This document shows positions 6,761 to 16,672 of a stretch of 64,000 nucleotides of DNA, one piece after another. Position 1 is the first letter of the stretch; each line of letters starts with the position of its first letter. This stretch comes from Candidatus Lachnoclostridium stercoravium. Lineage in GTDB: Bacteria > Bacillota > Clostridia > Lachnospirales > Lachnospiraceae. The position numbers and the translations under genes are program-made. The stretch is taken from assembly GCA_019118365.1 (NCBI GenBank), contig DWZA01000026.1, positions 19,013 through 83,012 on the forward strand, read 5' to 3'. The notes under the pieces are model-generated. The model searched no databases. It had not been told where the DNA came from and saw nothing but the letters and a program-made list of their open reading frames with translations.

Positions 6761-9694
6761 ATGAGAGGATTGGAAAGACTTGAAAGCCTTCAGGCTTATG
6801 AAGTAAAGGAAAAGAAACGGATCCGGGAGCTGGATTCTGACAGTTTTATCCTGGAACATAAAAAGACAGGAGCGAGGATCTTTCTCCTGTCCAACGAAGA
6901 CAGCAATAAGGTGTTCTGCATCGGCTTCCGCACGCCGCCGTCTGATTCCACCGGGGTGCCCCATATCCTGGAGCACAGCGTGCTCTGCGGCTCGGAGAAA
7001 TTTCCGGTAAAGGATCCGTTCGTAGAGCTGGTAAAAGGCTCTCTGAACACCTTTTTAAACGCTATGACCTATCCGGACAAGACGGTTTATCCGGTGGCCA
7101 GCTGCAACGACCAGGATTTCCAGAACCTGATGGATGTTTATATGGACGCAGTGCTCCATCCCAATATCTATAAAGAGGAGAAGATCTTTAAGCAGGAGGG
7201 CTGGCATTACGAGCTGGAATCCGAAGACAGGCCGCTGATCTATAACGGCGTTGTATACAATGAAATGAAGGGCGTATTTTCCTCTCCGGAAAGCGTTCTG
7301 GACCGTTATACCCAGAAGCTTCTGTATCCGGACAGCTGCTATACCCATGAATCCGGCGGCGATCCGGACGTGATCCCTCAGCTGACCTACGAGGATTTCC
7401 TGAAATTCCACAGCGCTTATTACCATCCGTCCAACAGCTATATCTATCTTTACGGAGATATGGATATGGCGGAAAAGCTGGAGTGGCTGGACAGAGAGTA
7501 CCTCTGCCATTATGACAGGAAAACTGTGGATTCTGAGATCCCCATGCAGAAAGCCTTTGAAAAACCGGTGGAAGAGGAGATCTTCTATTCCATTACCGAA
7601 GAAGAGAAAGAGGAGAACGCTTCCTATCTGTCAGTCAATACCGTCGTAGGAACGGACCTGGATCCGAAGCTTTATATGGCGTTCCAGATCCTGGAATATA
7701 CCCTGTTAGACGCTCCGGGAGCTCCGGTAAAACAGGCGCTTTTAGACGCTGGGATCGGCCAGGACATCCTGGGAGGCTATGAAAGCGGGATCCTGCAGCC
7801 TTACTTTTCCGTGATCGCGAAAAACGCGGAGAAGTCCCAGAAAGGAGAGTTCCTCGCAGTATTAAAAGGAACCCTCAGGAAGCTGGCGCAGGAAGGATTA
7901 AATAAAAAGAGCCTGCGGGCGGGGATCAATTACTATGAATTCCGCTGCAGGGAAGCGGACTATGGTTCCGCGCCAAAAGGGCTGATGTACGGCCTCCAGT
8001 CCCTGGACAGCTGGCTTTACGGCGGAGATCCGGCTATGCACCTGGAATATCAGGCCACCTTTGACTTCCTGAAAAAGGCGGTGGATGAAGGATATTTTGA
8101 AGAACTGATCCGGAAATATCTGCTGGACAATCCGTTTGAAGCAGTGATCACAGTCAGCCCGAAAAAGAACCTGACCGCGGAAAAGGAAAAGGCCCTGGCG
8201 GACAAGCTTGCCGCTTACAAGGCGTCTTTAAGCAAAGAAGAGCTGGAAAGGATCATACAGGAGACAAAAGAACTGAAGGCGTACCAGGACGAGCCGTCCC
8301 CGAAAGAAGACCTGGAGAAGATCCCTATGCTGAAACGTTCCGATATTAAAAAAGAGGCGGAAAAACTGATCTGGGAGGAAACTTTTGCAGATGGGGTCAA
8401 AGTGATCCGCCACAATATGTTCACCTCCGGCATCGGCTACCTGAAGCTCCTTTTCGGGACAGACCGGGTGGCGCCGGAAGATCTGCCGTACGTAGGCCTT
8501 TTAAAATCTGTCCTCGGCTATGTGGATACGGAAAACTACAGCTACAGCGAGCTGACCAGCGAGATCCATCTAAACAGCGGAGGCGTGAACTTAAGCGTGA
8601 CCTCTTATCCGAACTTAAAGGAGCCGGACAATTTTACAGGAGTGTTCGCAGCGGATATCCGCGTGCTTTATGAAAAACTGGATTTCGGCTTCTCCATCCT
8701 TTCTGAGATCCTTACAAGATCAGTTCTGGACGATGAAAAACGTCTGGGAGAGATCATCAACGAAACAAGGTCCAGAGGCAGGATGAAGATCGAAAATGCC
8801 GGACATTCGGCGGCAGTCTCCAGAGCCACGTCCTATTTTTCGCCTACTTCCGCCTTTAACGAGATGACCGGCGGCATTACCTATTATCATTTCCTGGAGG
8901 ATATCTCGGCGGATTATGAGCAGAAGAAAGGCGAGATCATCGCAAAGCTGAAGGAGATCTGCAGGAAGCTGTTTACAAAGGATAACCTTCTGATCAGCTA
9001 TACGGCAAATGAAGAAGGCTTCAAGGATCTGAACAAAGAGGCAAAGAAGTTTATGGCGGGCCTTTACGAAGGCGGCGGGGAAAGATATCCATTCACCTGG
9101 ATAAAGGGAAATAAAAACGAAGGCTTCAAAACCTCCTCTCAGGTGAATTATGTGGCCCGCTGCGGCAATTTCCGCCAGGCAGGGTATTCCTACACAGGAG
9201 CGTTAAAGATCCTGAGAGTCATGATGAGCTATGATTACCTGTGGATCAATATCCGGGTAAAAGGCGGCGCCTATGGATGTATGAGCGGTTTCGGCCGTTC
9301 CGGTGAAGGCTATTTCGTATCCTACCGGGATCCGAACCTTGGAGAGACAAACCAGGTTTATGAGGGCGTGCCCGCATATCTGGAGAACTTCCAGGCAGAC
9401 GAGAGAGATATGACGAAATTTATCATCGGGACCATAAGCGACCTGGATACCCCTCTTACGCCGTCGATCCGCGGTGCCAGGGGGCTTTCCGCCTATCTGT
9501 CCGGCGTAACCCAGGAGATGATGCAGGAAGAGCGGGATCAGGTCCTTGGAGCCAGGCCGGAAGATATCCGCGCTCTTGCCGGTCATGTCCGGGCATTGCT
9601 TGATACCGGAAGTCTCTGCGTGATCGGAAATGAAGATAAGATACAGGAAAACAAAGGATTGTTCAGGGAAATGAAAAACCTGTACCATGCATAA
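6761..9694 (+). CDS. M16C family metallopeptidase (PreP/Cym1-like)
   Basis: A 977-residue insulinase-type protease of the M16C (presequence protease) branch, full length for the family. The inverted zinc motif HILEH is at residues 68-72, with the third ligand expected in VVYNEMKG. The C-terminal half has the usual inactive duplicate with the arginine/tyrosine region near RVKGGAYG. These enzymes degrade short unstructured peptides in a closed chamber. The ATG at 6761 follows AAAGGTGG; the upstream in-frame GTG at 6752 lies within that ribosome site. No signal peptide is seen, so it is probably cytoplasmic. Confidence 0.92.
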   Translation: MRGLERLESLQAYEVKEKKRIRELDSDSFILEHKKTGARIFLLSNEDSNKVFCIGFRTPPSDSTGVPHILEHSVLCGSEKFPVKDPFVELVKGSLNTFLNAMTYPDKTVYPVASCNDQDFQNLMDVYMDAVLHPNIYKEEKIFKQEGWHYELESEDRPLIYNGVVYNEMKGVFSSPESVLDRYTQKLLYPDSCYTHESGGDPDVIPQLTYEDFLKFHSAYYHPSNSYIYLYGDMDMAEKLEWLDREYLCHYDRKTVDSEIPMQKAFEKPVEEEIFYSITEEEKEENASYLSVNTVVGTDLDPKLYMAFQILEYTLLDAPGAPVKQALLDAGIGQDILGGYESGILQPYFSVIAKNAEKSQKGEFLAVLKGTLRKLAQEGLNKKSLRAGINYYEFRCREADYGSAPKGLMYGLQSLDSWLYGGDPAMHLEYQATFDFLKKAVDEGYFEELIRKYLLDNPFEAVITVSPKKNLTAEKEKALADKLAAYKASLSKEELERIIQETKELKAYQDEPSPKEDLEKIPMLKRSDIKKEAEKLIWEETFADGVKVIRHNMFTSGIGYLKLLFGTDRVAPEDLPYVGLLKSVLGYVDTENYSYSELTSEIHLNSGGVNLSVTSYPNLKEPDNFTGVFAADIRVLYEKLDFGFSILSEILTRSVLDDEKRLGEIINETRSRGRMKIENAGHSAAVSRATSYFSPTSAFNEMTGGITYYHFLEDISADYEQKKGEIIAKLKEICRKLFTKDNLLISYTANEEGFKDLNKEAKKFMAGLYEGGGERYPFTWIKGNKNEGFKTSSQVNYVARCGNFRQAGYSYTGALKILRVMMSYDYLWINIRVKGGAYGCMSGFGRSGEGYFVSYRDPNLGETNQVYEGVPAYLENFQADERDMTKFIIGTISDLDTPLTPSIRGARGLSAYLSGVTQEMMQEERDQVLGARPEDIRALAGHVRALLDTGSLCVIGNEDKIQENKGLFREMKNLYHA

Positions 9695-9706
9695 GAGGAG
9701 AAACAC

Positions 9707-10612
9707 ATGGAAGAGCAGTTAAAGTCAGGCTTTGTCACTTTGATCGGACGGCCGAACGTAGGAAAATCAACGCTGATGAACCATCTAATCGGCCAGAAGA
9801 TCGCCATAACGTCAAATAAGCCTCAGACCACGAGAAACCGCATTCAGACTGTGTATACAGATGAAAGAGGACAGATCATATTTTTAGACACCCCAGGCAT
9901 CCATAAGGCGAAAAACAAGCTTGGGGAATACATGGTGAACATTGCGGAGCATACCTTAAAGGAAGTAGATGTGATCCTGTGGCTGGTAGAGCCGGATACC
10001 TTTATCGGGGCGGGAGAGCGCCATATCGCCGAGCAGCTGAACCGTGTCTCAACTCCTGTGATCCTTGTGATCAACAAGATCGACACAGTAAAGAATCCGG
10101 ACGATATCCTGACCTTTATCGCGGCTTATAAAGATATCTGTCCTTTTGCAGAGATCGTTCCGGTTTCCGCTTTAAAGGAGAAAAATACGGATCTGCTTAT
10201 CCAGCTGATCTTTAAATACCTGCCTTACGGTCCCCAGTATTACGACGAGGATACGGTGACCGACCAGCCGATGCGCCAGATCGCCGCAGAGCTGATCCGG
10301 GAAAAGGCCCTGAGGCTTTTAAGCGATGAGATCCCCCACGGGATCGCGGTGACCATTGAGAAGATGTCCCAGAGGAAAAACGGGATCATGGATATCGAAG
10401 CCAGCATCATCTGCGAAAGAGAGTCCCACAAGGGCATTATCATCGGGAAAGGCGGAGCCATGCTGAAAAAGATCGGAAGCGCCGCCAGAAAAGAGATCGA
10501 GGATATGATGGAGACGCAGATCAACCTGAAGCTGTGGGTAAAGGTCCGCAAAGAATGGCGGGACAGCGAGATCTATATGAAAAATTACGGATACGATGTA
10601 AAGGACGTATAA
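9707..10612 (+). CDS. era: GTPase Era
   Basis: The 301-residue length is typical of Era, an essential GTPase that binds the 3' end of 16S rRNA during 30S subunit assembly. G1 is GRPNVGKS (residues 14-21); G3 DTPG and G4 NKID follow, and the C-terminal KH domain has IIIGKGGAMLKKIGSAAR. The ATG has GAGGAG upstream. It sits 12 nt after the M16C gene and 16 nt before recO; era-recO is a common Firmicutes pair. Confidence 0.98.
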   Translation: MEEQLKSGFVTLIGRPNVGKSTLMNHLIGQKIAITSNKPQTTRNRIQTVYTDERGQIIFLDTPGIHKAKNKLGEYMVNIAEHTLKEVDVILWLVEPDTFIGAGERHIAEQLNRVSTPVILVINKIDTVKNPDDILTFIAAYKDICPFAEIVPVSALKEKNTDLLIQLIFKYLPYGPQYYDEDTVTDQPMRQIAAELIREKALRLLSDEIPHGIAVTIEKMSQRKNGIMDIEASIICERESHKGIIIGKGGAMLKKIGSAARKEIEDMMETQINLKLWVKVRKEWRDSEIYMKNYGYDVKDV

Positions 10613-10628
10613 AAGAGGCGGAAGCAAG

Positions 10629-11315
10629 GTGAGAGAAGGCGTAACAGTAACAGGAGTAGTCTTAAAGTCTTCGCCGTCCGGAGAGACGGACAGGCGGCTG
10701 GTAGTATTGACAAGAGAGCGGGGCAAGATCACCGTATTTGCCAGAGGAGCCAGGCGGCCGGGCAGTCCTTTTATGGCTGCCTGCCGCCCATTTGTATTTG
10801 CCTCGTTCACCCTTTACGAAGGCCGGGAAGCTTATGGGTTAAAAGGAGCGGAGGTGGCGGAATATTTTGACCGCCTGGGCCAGGATATGGAAGCCTCCTG
10901 CTACGGCTCGTATTTTCTGGAGATCGCGGATTACTATACGAGAGAGAACGTCCGGGACGAACCGATGATGGTGCTGGTCTATCAGTCTTTAAAAGCATTG
11001 TTAAAACCGGTCTTTCCCAGGGAACTTGTGCGCAGGATCTTTGAACTGAAGGCTATGGTGAACGGCGGGGAATATACGGAGCGCCCTCCGCGCCAGACCG
11101 GCGATTCCGCCGCCTATGCCTGGGAATACGTCGTTTATTCTCCGCCTGAAAAACTCTATACCTTTACTCTGAAAGAGGACGCGTTCCGGGAATTTGCTTC
11201 CTGCGTAGAGATGGAGCGCAGGCGTTTCATGGATAAAAACTTTAAATCTCTGGAGATCCTGGAAAGCCTGAAGCAGATGACGGCAGGTTCTGCTCCCGCT
11301 AAAGACCATTTATGA
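10629..11315 (+). CDS. recO: DNA repair protein RecO
   Basis: A 228-residue RecO, an annealing and mediator protein that works with RecR to load RecA on gapped DNA. The N-terminal OB-fold is recognisable (VTGVVLKSSPSGETDRRLVV, then ITVFARGARRPGSPF), followed by the helical domain. The start is GTG at 10629 with GAGGCGG about 9 nt upstream. A solitary repeat arm lies directly after the stop codon. Confidence 0.93.
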   Translation: MREGVTVTGVVLKSSPSGETDRRLVVLTRERGKITVFARGARRPGSPFMAACRPFVFASFTLYEGREAYGLKGAEVAEYFDRLGQDMEASCYGSYFLEIADYYTRENVRDEPMMVLVYQSLKALLKPVFPRELVRRIFELKAMVNGGEYTERPPRQTGDSAAYAWEYVVYSPPEKLYTFTLKEDAFREFASCVEMERRRFMDKNFKSLEILESLKQMTAGSAPAKDHL

Positions 11316-11334
11316 TACACGGCTGAACGGTTGT
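11316..11334. repeat. Solitary type A repeat arm after recO
   Basis: TACACGGCTGAACGGTTGT matches the right arm of the type A element (CACGGCTGAACTGTTAC) with a few changes and begins at the base after the recO stop. No partner arm is nearby, so it looks like a remnant. Confidence 0.5.
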
Positions 11335-11363
11335 CCATTTGTAAATATTACTTTGCGCAGGTA

Positions 11364-11392
11364 TTGAAAATACAGATGAAAACCGTTATAAT
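11364..11392 (+). promoter_or_regulatory. Sigma-A-type promoter of the lipoprotein gene
   Basis: TTGAAA (11364-11369), a 17-bp spacer and TATAAT (11387-11392), 36 bp upstream of the ATG. Confidence 0.8.
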
Positions 11393-11428
11393 GTCACGTA
11401 TATGTGAAAAACAGGTAGGAGGAAAGAG

Positions 11429-12058
11429 ATGAGAAAAGCAGCAGCAGGCCTGTTCGTTCTTGCGGCGGTCCTTTTATACGGCTGCGGCGGCCAGGCGAAA
11501 ACAGGCGCCGGTTTCCAGCCGGATAGCAGCAGCATTTACGTTTCCGGCGACGGAACGGTCTCCAGCGCCATCGTGGAGACGTATGAGGAAGGAAATTACG
11601 ATACCGAAAGCCTGAAGGCGTTCCTGGACGGAGAAGTGAGCCGATACGTGCAGGAGCATCCGGGAGAGGGAGAGACTCCGGCAGTTTCGCTAAAGGAGTG
11701 TTCTGCAGCGGACGGGAAGATGACGGCTGTATTTGAATACGCTTCCCCTGAGGATCTGATCGCTTTTTCCGCGGATCAGCAGGACGAGTCAGTAGGTCTT
11801 ACATCCATGAAGATAATGACGGCGGAAGAAGCATTTTCCGGCGGCCAGGCTTTGGGAGAATTTGTAGATCCTCAAGGTCAGGCAGTATCCCTTACCGACG
11901 TGATGAAGGAAGATAAGGCCACGGCTATCGTCACAGAAGGCGAGGCTCTGATCCAGACAGAAGGAAAGATCCTGTTTGTTTCCAAGGGGACAGAGGTAGA
12001 CGGGGAAAAGAACCAGGCAAAGGTTGGCGGCGCCCCATCCTGTATCATATTTAAGTAA
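11429..12058 (+). CDS. Secreted lipoprotein of unknown function
   Basis: A 209-residue protein with a lipoprotein signal: a basic start (MRKAAAG), a hydrophobic stretch, then the lipobox LYGC with the acylated cysteine at about residue 19. The mature part has the repeating pattern SLKAFLDGEVSRYVQE and a beta-rich C-terminal half ending in GGAPSCIIFK. I do not recognise the family with confidence. It has its own promoter and AGGAGG ribosome site and stands between recO and glyS, so its neighbours do not indicate a role. Confidence 0.8.
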   Translation: MRKAAAGLFVLAAVLLYGCGGQAKTGAGFQPDSSSIYVSGDGTVSSAIVETYEEGNYDTESLKAFLDGEVSRYVQEHPGEGETPAVSLKECSAADGKMTAVFEYASPEDLIAFSADQQDESVGLTSMKIMTAEEAFSGGQALGEFVDPQGQAVSLTDVMKEDKATAIVTEGEALIQTEGKILFVSKGTEVDGEKNQAKVGGAPSCIIFK

Positions 12059-12136
12059 GCATGGAACAGCCCTGGGACGCCGTTTCCAGGCTGTATGCAT
12101 ATAGAAAGCCAAAGAAAGAGAAAGAGGTTAAGTCAA

Positions 12137-13525
12137 ATGGAAAAGACAATGGAAAAAATCGTAGCTCTTGCGAAGAACAGGGGATTTGTTTACCCTGGTT
12201 CAGAGATCTACGGCGGCCTTGCCAATACATGGGATTATGGCAATTTAGGCGTAGAGCTGAAGAACAACGTAAAGAAAGCATGGTGGCAGAAATTTATCAT
12301 GGAGAGCCCGTACAACGTAGGCGTAGACTGCGCGATCCTGATGAACTCCCAGACATGGGTGGCATCCGGACATCTGGGCGGATTCTCCGATCCGCTGATG
12401 GACTGCAAGAACTGCAAAGAGCGTTTCCGCGCGGATAAGCTGATCGAAGATTATATGCAGGAACACGGGATCGTCATCGAAGGTTCTGTAGACGGCTGGA
12501 CCCAGGAACAGATGAAGCAGTACATCGAGGACAACAACATCTGCTGTCCAAGCTGCGGCAAGCATGATTTTACAGACATCCGCCAGTTCAACCTGATGTT
12601 CAAGACCTTCCAGGGAGTTACCGAGGATGCGAAGAATACGGTATATTTAAGACCTGAGACGGCCCAGGGCATTTTCGTCAATTTCAAAAACGTTCAGAGG
12701 ACGTCCCGCAAAAAGGTTCCTTTCGGCATCGGCCAGATCGGAAAGTCCTTCCGCAACGAGATCACTCCTGGAAACTTTACTTTCCGTACCCGCGAGTTCG
12801 AGCAGATGGAGCTGGAGTTCTTCTGCAAGCCGGGAACGGATCTGGACTGGTTCAATTACTGGAAGAACTTCTGCATCAACTGGCTGAAGACTCTGGGCAT
12901 TAAGGACGACGAGATGCGCTACCGCGATCACGACCCGGCGGAGCTGGCGTTCTACAGCAAGGCTACGACAGATATCGAATTCCTCTTCCCCTTCGGATGG
13001 GGCGAGCTGTGGGGCATCGCGGACAGGACCGATTACGACCTTACCCAGCATCAGAACGTATCCGGACAGGATATGTCTTACTTTGACGATGAGACAAAAG
13101 AAAAATATATCCCGTATGTTATCGAACCGTCTCTTGGCGCGGACCGCGTGACGCTGGCATTCCTGTGCGCCGCATATGACGAGGAGGAGATCGGGGAAGG
13201 CGACGTCCGCACCGTCCTTCATTTCCATCCGGCTATCGCTCCGGTAAAGATCGGTATCCTGCCGCTTTCCAAGAAGCTGAACGAAGGCGCTGAGAAGATC
13301 TATACAGAGCTTTCCAAATATTACAACTGCGAATTTGACGACAGGGGAAATATTGGAAAACGTTACAGAAGACAGGATGAGATCGGAACTCCGTTCTGTA
13401 TCACCTATGATTTCGATTCCGAGGAAGACCACGCAGTCACTGTCCGCGACAGGGATTCCATGGAGCAGGTGCGCGTGCCGATCGCAGAGTTAAAGAATTA
13501 TTTTGAGGATAAATTCCGCTTCTAA
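12137..13525 (+). CDS. glyS: Glycyl-tRNA synthetase, single-chain dimeric type
   Basis: A 462-residue class II synthetase of the archaeal/eukaryotic-like alpha2 type (often called GlyQS), which charges tRNA-Gly. Visible landmarks are the [17 protein letters not shown] start, the zinc-like CKNCKERF segment, [14 protein letters not shown], motif 2 [13 protein letters not shown] with [13 protein letters not shown], motif 3 [14 protein letters not shown], and a C-terminal anticodon-binding domain. I chose the ATG at 12137 (AAAGAGG 9 nt upstream); the frame is open to 12095, but those codons show no family similarity. No T-box leader is visible in the 78-nt gap before it. Confidence 0.96.
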   Translation: MEKTMEKIVALAKNRGFVYPGSEIYGGLANTWDYGNLGVELKNNVKKAWWQKFIMESPYNVGVDCAILMNSQTWVASGHLGGFSDPLMDCKNCKERFRADKLIEDYMQEHGIVIEGSVDGWTQEQMKQYIEDNNICCPSCGKHDFTDIRQFNLMFKTFQGVTEDAKNTVYLRPETAQGIFVNFKNVQRTSRKKVPFGIGQIGKSFRNEITPGNFTFRTREFEQMELEFFCKPGTDLDWFNYWKNFCINWLKTLGIKDDEMRYRDHDPAELAFYSKATTDIEFLFPFGWGELWGIADRTDYDLTQHQNVSGQDMSYFDDETKEKYIPYVIEPSLGADRVTLAFLCAAYDEEEIGEGDVRTVLHFHPAIAPVKIGILPLSKKLNEGAEKIYTELSKYYNCEFDDRGNIGKRYRRQDEIGTPFCITYDFDSEEDHAVTVRDRDSMEQVRVPIAELKNYFEDKFRF

Positions 13526-13535
13526 AAAAGAGAAA

Positions 13536-13585
13536 GGGCCTGTGAAAAGATGAAGATCCGTTTTTTCACAGGCCCATTTGTAATA
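13536..13585 (+). terminator. Rho-independent terminator after glyS
   Basis: A 13-bp stem GGGCCTGTGAAAA (13536-13548) pairs perfectly with 13563-13575; the tail ATTTGTAAT is only moderately T-rich. Confidence 0.75.
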
Positions 13586-13678
13586 TGAAGTGCGCGCGGA
13601 CGGCTTTAAAAGTCGTGCGAGAGCATAAAAAGCGGCCGGAAAGTGATAAAAAATATAGCAAAATCAGGCAGAAAACAC

Positions 13679-13706
13679 TTTACTAGAAATCAGTTTATGT
13701 TATAAT
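13679..13706 (+). promoter_or_regulatory. Promoter and leader of ppdK
   Basis: TTTACT (13679-13684), a 16-bp spacer and TATAAT (13701-13706). The roughly 90-nt leader contains a small hairpin (GCAGGCTTAACCTGC near 13764) before the AGGAGG ribosome site. I see nothing else in the glyS-ppdK gap apart from the terminator. Confidence 0.65.
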
Positions 13707-13802
13707 ATACTAAGGCCGTCCCTGTGCTTTTCTCAGCATGGGAATGGAAAAAGAAAATGAGCTGCAGGCTTAACCTGCAAAAACATTAGGAGGAAACTAC
13801 TT

Positions 13803-16424
13803 ATGGCAAAATGGGTTTATTTGTTCAAAGAAGGCAATGCCAACATGAGAAACCTGTTAGGCGGAAAAGGCGCTAACCTTGCCGAGATGACCAATCTTGG
13901 AATGCCGATTCCACAGGGCTTCACAGTAACAACAGAAGCTTGTACAGATTACTACAACAGCGGAAAGAAGATCACAGAAGAGATCCAGGGACAGATCTTT
14001 GACGCACTGGCAGAGCTGGAGAAGATCCAGGGCAAGAAATTCGGCGATACCGAAGACCCGTTACTTGTATCCGTTCGTTCCGGCGCAAGAGCATCCATGC
14101 CTGGTATGATGGACACCATCCTGAACCTGGGCCTGAACGATGTAGCTGTAGAAGGATTCGCTAAGAAGACTGGCAATCCAAGATTCGCATACGATTCTTA
14201 CAGAAGATTTATCCAGATGTTCTCCGACGTTGTTATGGAGATCCCGAAGTCTCACTTCGAGAGGATCCTTGACGAAGAGAAGGAATCCAGAGGAGCAAAA
14301 TACGACACAGATCTGACAGCTGATGATCTGAAAGATATCATCAACAAGTTCAAAGGCATCTACAAAGAAGCTATGGGCGAAGAGTTCCCACAGGATCCAA
14401 AGGTTCAGCTGATGGAAGCAGTTAAGGCTGTATTCCGTTCCTGGGACAACCCACGTGCGATCGTATACCGCCGTATGAACGATATCCCTGGCGACTGGGG
14501 TACCGCTGTAAACGTACAGGCAATGGTATTCGGTAACATGGGCAATACATCCGGTACTGGCGTTGCATTTACACGTAACCCAGCTACAGGCGCAAAGGGA
14601 ATCTTCGGCGAGTACCTGATCAACGCACAGGGCGAAGACGTTGTTGCCGGCGTTCGTACACCACAGCCTATCTCCAAGCTGGAAGAAGATCTGCCAGAGT
14701 GCTACGCACAGTTCATCGACCTGGCTATGAAGCTGGAGAACCATTACCGCGATATGCAGGATATGGAGTTCACGATCCAGGAAGGCAAATTATACTTCTT
14801 ACAGACACGTAACGGAAAGAGAACTGCTCAGGCTGCTATCCAGATCGCCTGCGACCTGGTAGACGAAGGCATGATCACTCCAGAGGAAGCTGTTTGCCGT
14901 ATCGAAGCAAAATCTCTGGATCAGCTGCTTCACCCGACATTTGATGCAGATGCATTAAAGGCTGGCGAGAAGATCGGCGCAGCTCTTCCGGCATCCCCAG
15001 GCGCTGCTGCTGGTAAAGTATACTTCAACGCAGAAGACGCTAAAGCTGCTCACGAGAAGGGCGAGAGAGTCATCCTTGTTCGTCTTGAGACATCTCCAGA
15101 AGATATCGAAGGTATGCATGCATCCGAAGGTATCCTTACTGTACGCGGCGGTATGACAAGCCATGCAGCAGTAGTTGCACGTGGTATGGGAACCTGCTGT
15201 GTATCCGGCTGCGGCGAGATCCGTATCGATGAGGAAGCTAAGTGGTTCGAGCTTGGCGGACATAAATTCGTAGAGGGAGACTACATCTCCTTAGACGGTA
15301 CTACAGGTAATATCTACAAGGGCGACATCAAGACAGTTCCGGCTTCTGTAAGCGGAAACTTCGGACGTATCATGGCTTGGGCTGATCAGTTCCGTAAGCT
15401 TCAGGTACGTACAAATGCAGATACTCCTGCAGATACAGCAAACGCTGTAAGATTAGGCGCAGAAGGTATCGGCCTCTGCCGTACCGAGCATATGTTCTTC
15501 GGTGAAGACAGGATCCCGAAATTCAGAAGGATGATCCTTTCCGATACAGTAGAAGCAAGAGAAGAGGCATTAAAGCCGATCGGCGAATATCAGAAGGCAG
15601 ACTTCAAGGCTATGTACAAGGCTTTGGAAGGCAGACCAATGACAGTTCGTTATCTGGATCCGCCGCTTCATGAGTTCGTTCCTACAGAAGAGGAAGATAT
15701 CAAGGCTCTGGCTGACGATATGGGACTTACTGTAGAAGAAGTTAAGGCAAAATGCGACGCTCTTCACGAGTTCAACCCGATGATGGGCCATCGTGGATGC
15801 CGTCTTGCCGTAACATATCCGGAGATCGCAAAGATGCAGACAAGAGCTGTCATCGAAGCAGCGATCGAAGTAAACGAAGAATGCGGATACAACATCGTTC
15901 CGGAGATCATGATCCCATTGGTAGGCGAGAAGAAAGAGCTGAAGTATGTTAAGGACGTTGTTGTAGAAGTTGCAGAGCAGGTTAAGAAAGAAAAGAATTC
16001 CGATATCCAGTACCACATCGGTACTATGATCGAGATCCCGCGTGCAGCTCTTACAGCTGACCAGATCGCAGAAGAGGCTGAGTTCTTCTCCTTCGGTACA
16101 AACGACCTTACACAGATGACATTCGGCTTCTCCCGTGATGACGCTGGTAAGTTCCTTGATTCTTACTACAAGGCTAAGATCTACGAGTCTGATCCATTCG
16201 CAAGACTTGATCAGGCTGGTGTTGGCCAGTTAGTTAAGATGGCAGCAGAAAAAGGACGCGCTACAAGACCTGACATCAAGTTAGGTATCTGCGGCGAGCA
16301 CGGCGGAGATCCGTCTTCCGTAGAGTTCTGCCACAAAGTTGGTCTGAACTACGTTTCCTGCTCACCATTCCGTGTGCCGATCGCACGTCTGGCAGCAGCT
16401 CAGGCAGCTATCAACAATAAATAA
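13803..16424 (+). CDS. ppdK: Pyruvate, phosphate dikinase
   Basis: An 873-residue enzyme, the usual length. It interconverts pyruvate, ATP and Pi with phosphoenolpyruvate, AMP and PPi, and in clostridia often works in the glycolytic direction. Seen in order: the ATP-grasp N-terminal domain (LLGGKGANLAEM), the swivelling phosphohistidine domain with His454 in GGMTSHAAVVARGMG, and the C-terminal PEP-binding barrel ending in GICGEHGGDPSS. Codon use is unlike its neighbours (many CGT, GCT, GTT and AAC codons), as expected for a very highly expressed gene. It has its own promoter, a strong AGGAGG and a terminator. Confidence 0.98.
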   Translation: MAKWVYLFKEGNANMRNLLGGKGANLAEMTNLGMPIPQGFTVTTEACTDYYNSGKKITEEIQGQIFDALAELEKIQGKKFGDTEDPLLVSVRSGARASMPGMMDTILNLGLNDVAVEGFAKKTGNPRFAYDSYRRFIQMFSDVVMEIPKSHFERILDEEKESRGAKYDTDLTADDLKDIINKFKGIYKEAMGEEFPQDPKVQLMEAVKAVFRSWDNPRAIVYRRMNDIPGDWGTAVNVQAMVFGNMGNTSGTGVAFTRNPATGAKGIFGEYLINAQGEDVVAGVRTPQPISKLEEDLPECYAQFIDLAMKLENHYRDMQDMEFTIQEGKLYFLQTRNGKRTAQAAIQIACDLVDEGMITPEEAVCRIEAKSLDQLLHPTFDADALKAGEKIGAALPASPGAAAGKVYFNAEDAKAAHEKGERVILVRLETSPEDIEGMHASEGILTVRGGMTSHAAVVARGMGTCCVSGCGEIRIDEEAKWFELGGHKFVEGDYISLDGTTGNIYKGDIKTVPASVSGNFGRIMAWADQFRKLQVRTNADTPADTANAVRLGAEGIGLCRTEHMFFGEDRIPKFRRMILSDTVEAREEALKPIGEYQKADFKAMYKALEGRPMTVRYLDPPLHEFVPTEEEDIKALADDMGLTVEEVKAKCDALHEFNPMMGHRGCRLAVTYPEIAKMQTRAVIEAAIEVNEECGYNIVPEIMIPLVGEKKELKYVKDVVVEVAEQVKKEKNSDIQYHIGTMIEIPRAALTADQIAEEAEFFSFGTNDLTQMTFGFSRDDAGKFLDSYYKAKIYESDPFARLDQAGVGQLVKMAAEKGRATRPDIKLGICGEHGGDPSSVEFCHKVGLNYVSCSPFRVPIARLAAAQAAINNK

Positions 16425-16470
16425 TCGACAGCAGCCCAGAACAGCAGGAATGCAGAATAGAGCATAATAA

Positions 16471-16526
16471 TAAGGAGCCATTGCAAGATAGTGAGAGATC
16501 ACTATGGAGCGATGGCTCCTTTTTCG
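16471..16526 (+). terminator. Rho-independent terminator after ppdK
   Basis: The arms AAGGAGCCAT (16472-16481) and ATGGCTCCTT (16512-16521) enclose a smaller hairpin (ATAGTGA/ATCACTAT) and are followed by TTTCGTTAT. Confidence 0.85.
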
Positions 16527-16610
16527 TTATACTTTCTTGTCTTTCAAATGCCGATGTGGCCTTACGTGCAAGCATGAAGTCCACATCAGCGCCTGACAGA
16601 GCTTTCAAAT

Positions 16611-16668
16611 AAAAAAATCCAGCCTGCCGCAAACAGAGTAATGTTTGCAGATAGGCTGGATTTTTGTT
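16611..16668 (-). terminator. Terminator of the ABC exporter operon
   Basis: The arms AAAAATCCAGCCT and AGGCTGGATTTTT flank an inner stem (GCAAAC/GTTTGC). Poly-T tracts occur in both orientations, so it may act bidirectionally. It lies a few bases beyond the minus-strand ABC stop. The segment between it and the ppdK terminator (16527-16610) holds a loose hairpin (GATGTGG/CCACATC) and two copies of CTTTCAAAT. Confidence 0.8.
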
Positions 16669-16672
16669 TGGA

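Noticed and set aside
12059..12136. Possible T-box leader before glycyl-tRNA synthetase
   Set aside because: The gap is under 80 nt and contains only a small hairpin (CAGCCCTGG/CCAGGCTG); no T-box sequence or terminator is seen.
16527..16610. Loose hairpin and repeated CTTTCAAAT between the two terminators
   Set aside because: Short and imperfect, with no gene or clear signal; treated as spacer sequence.
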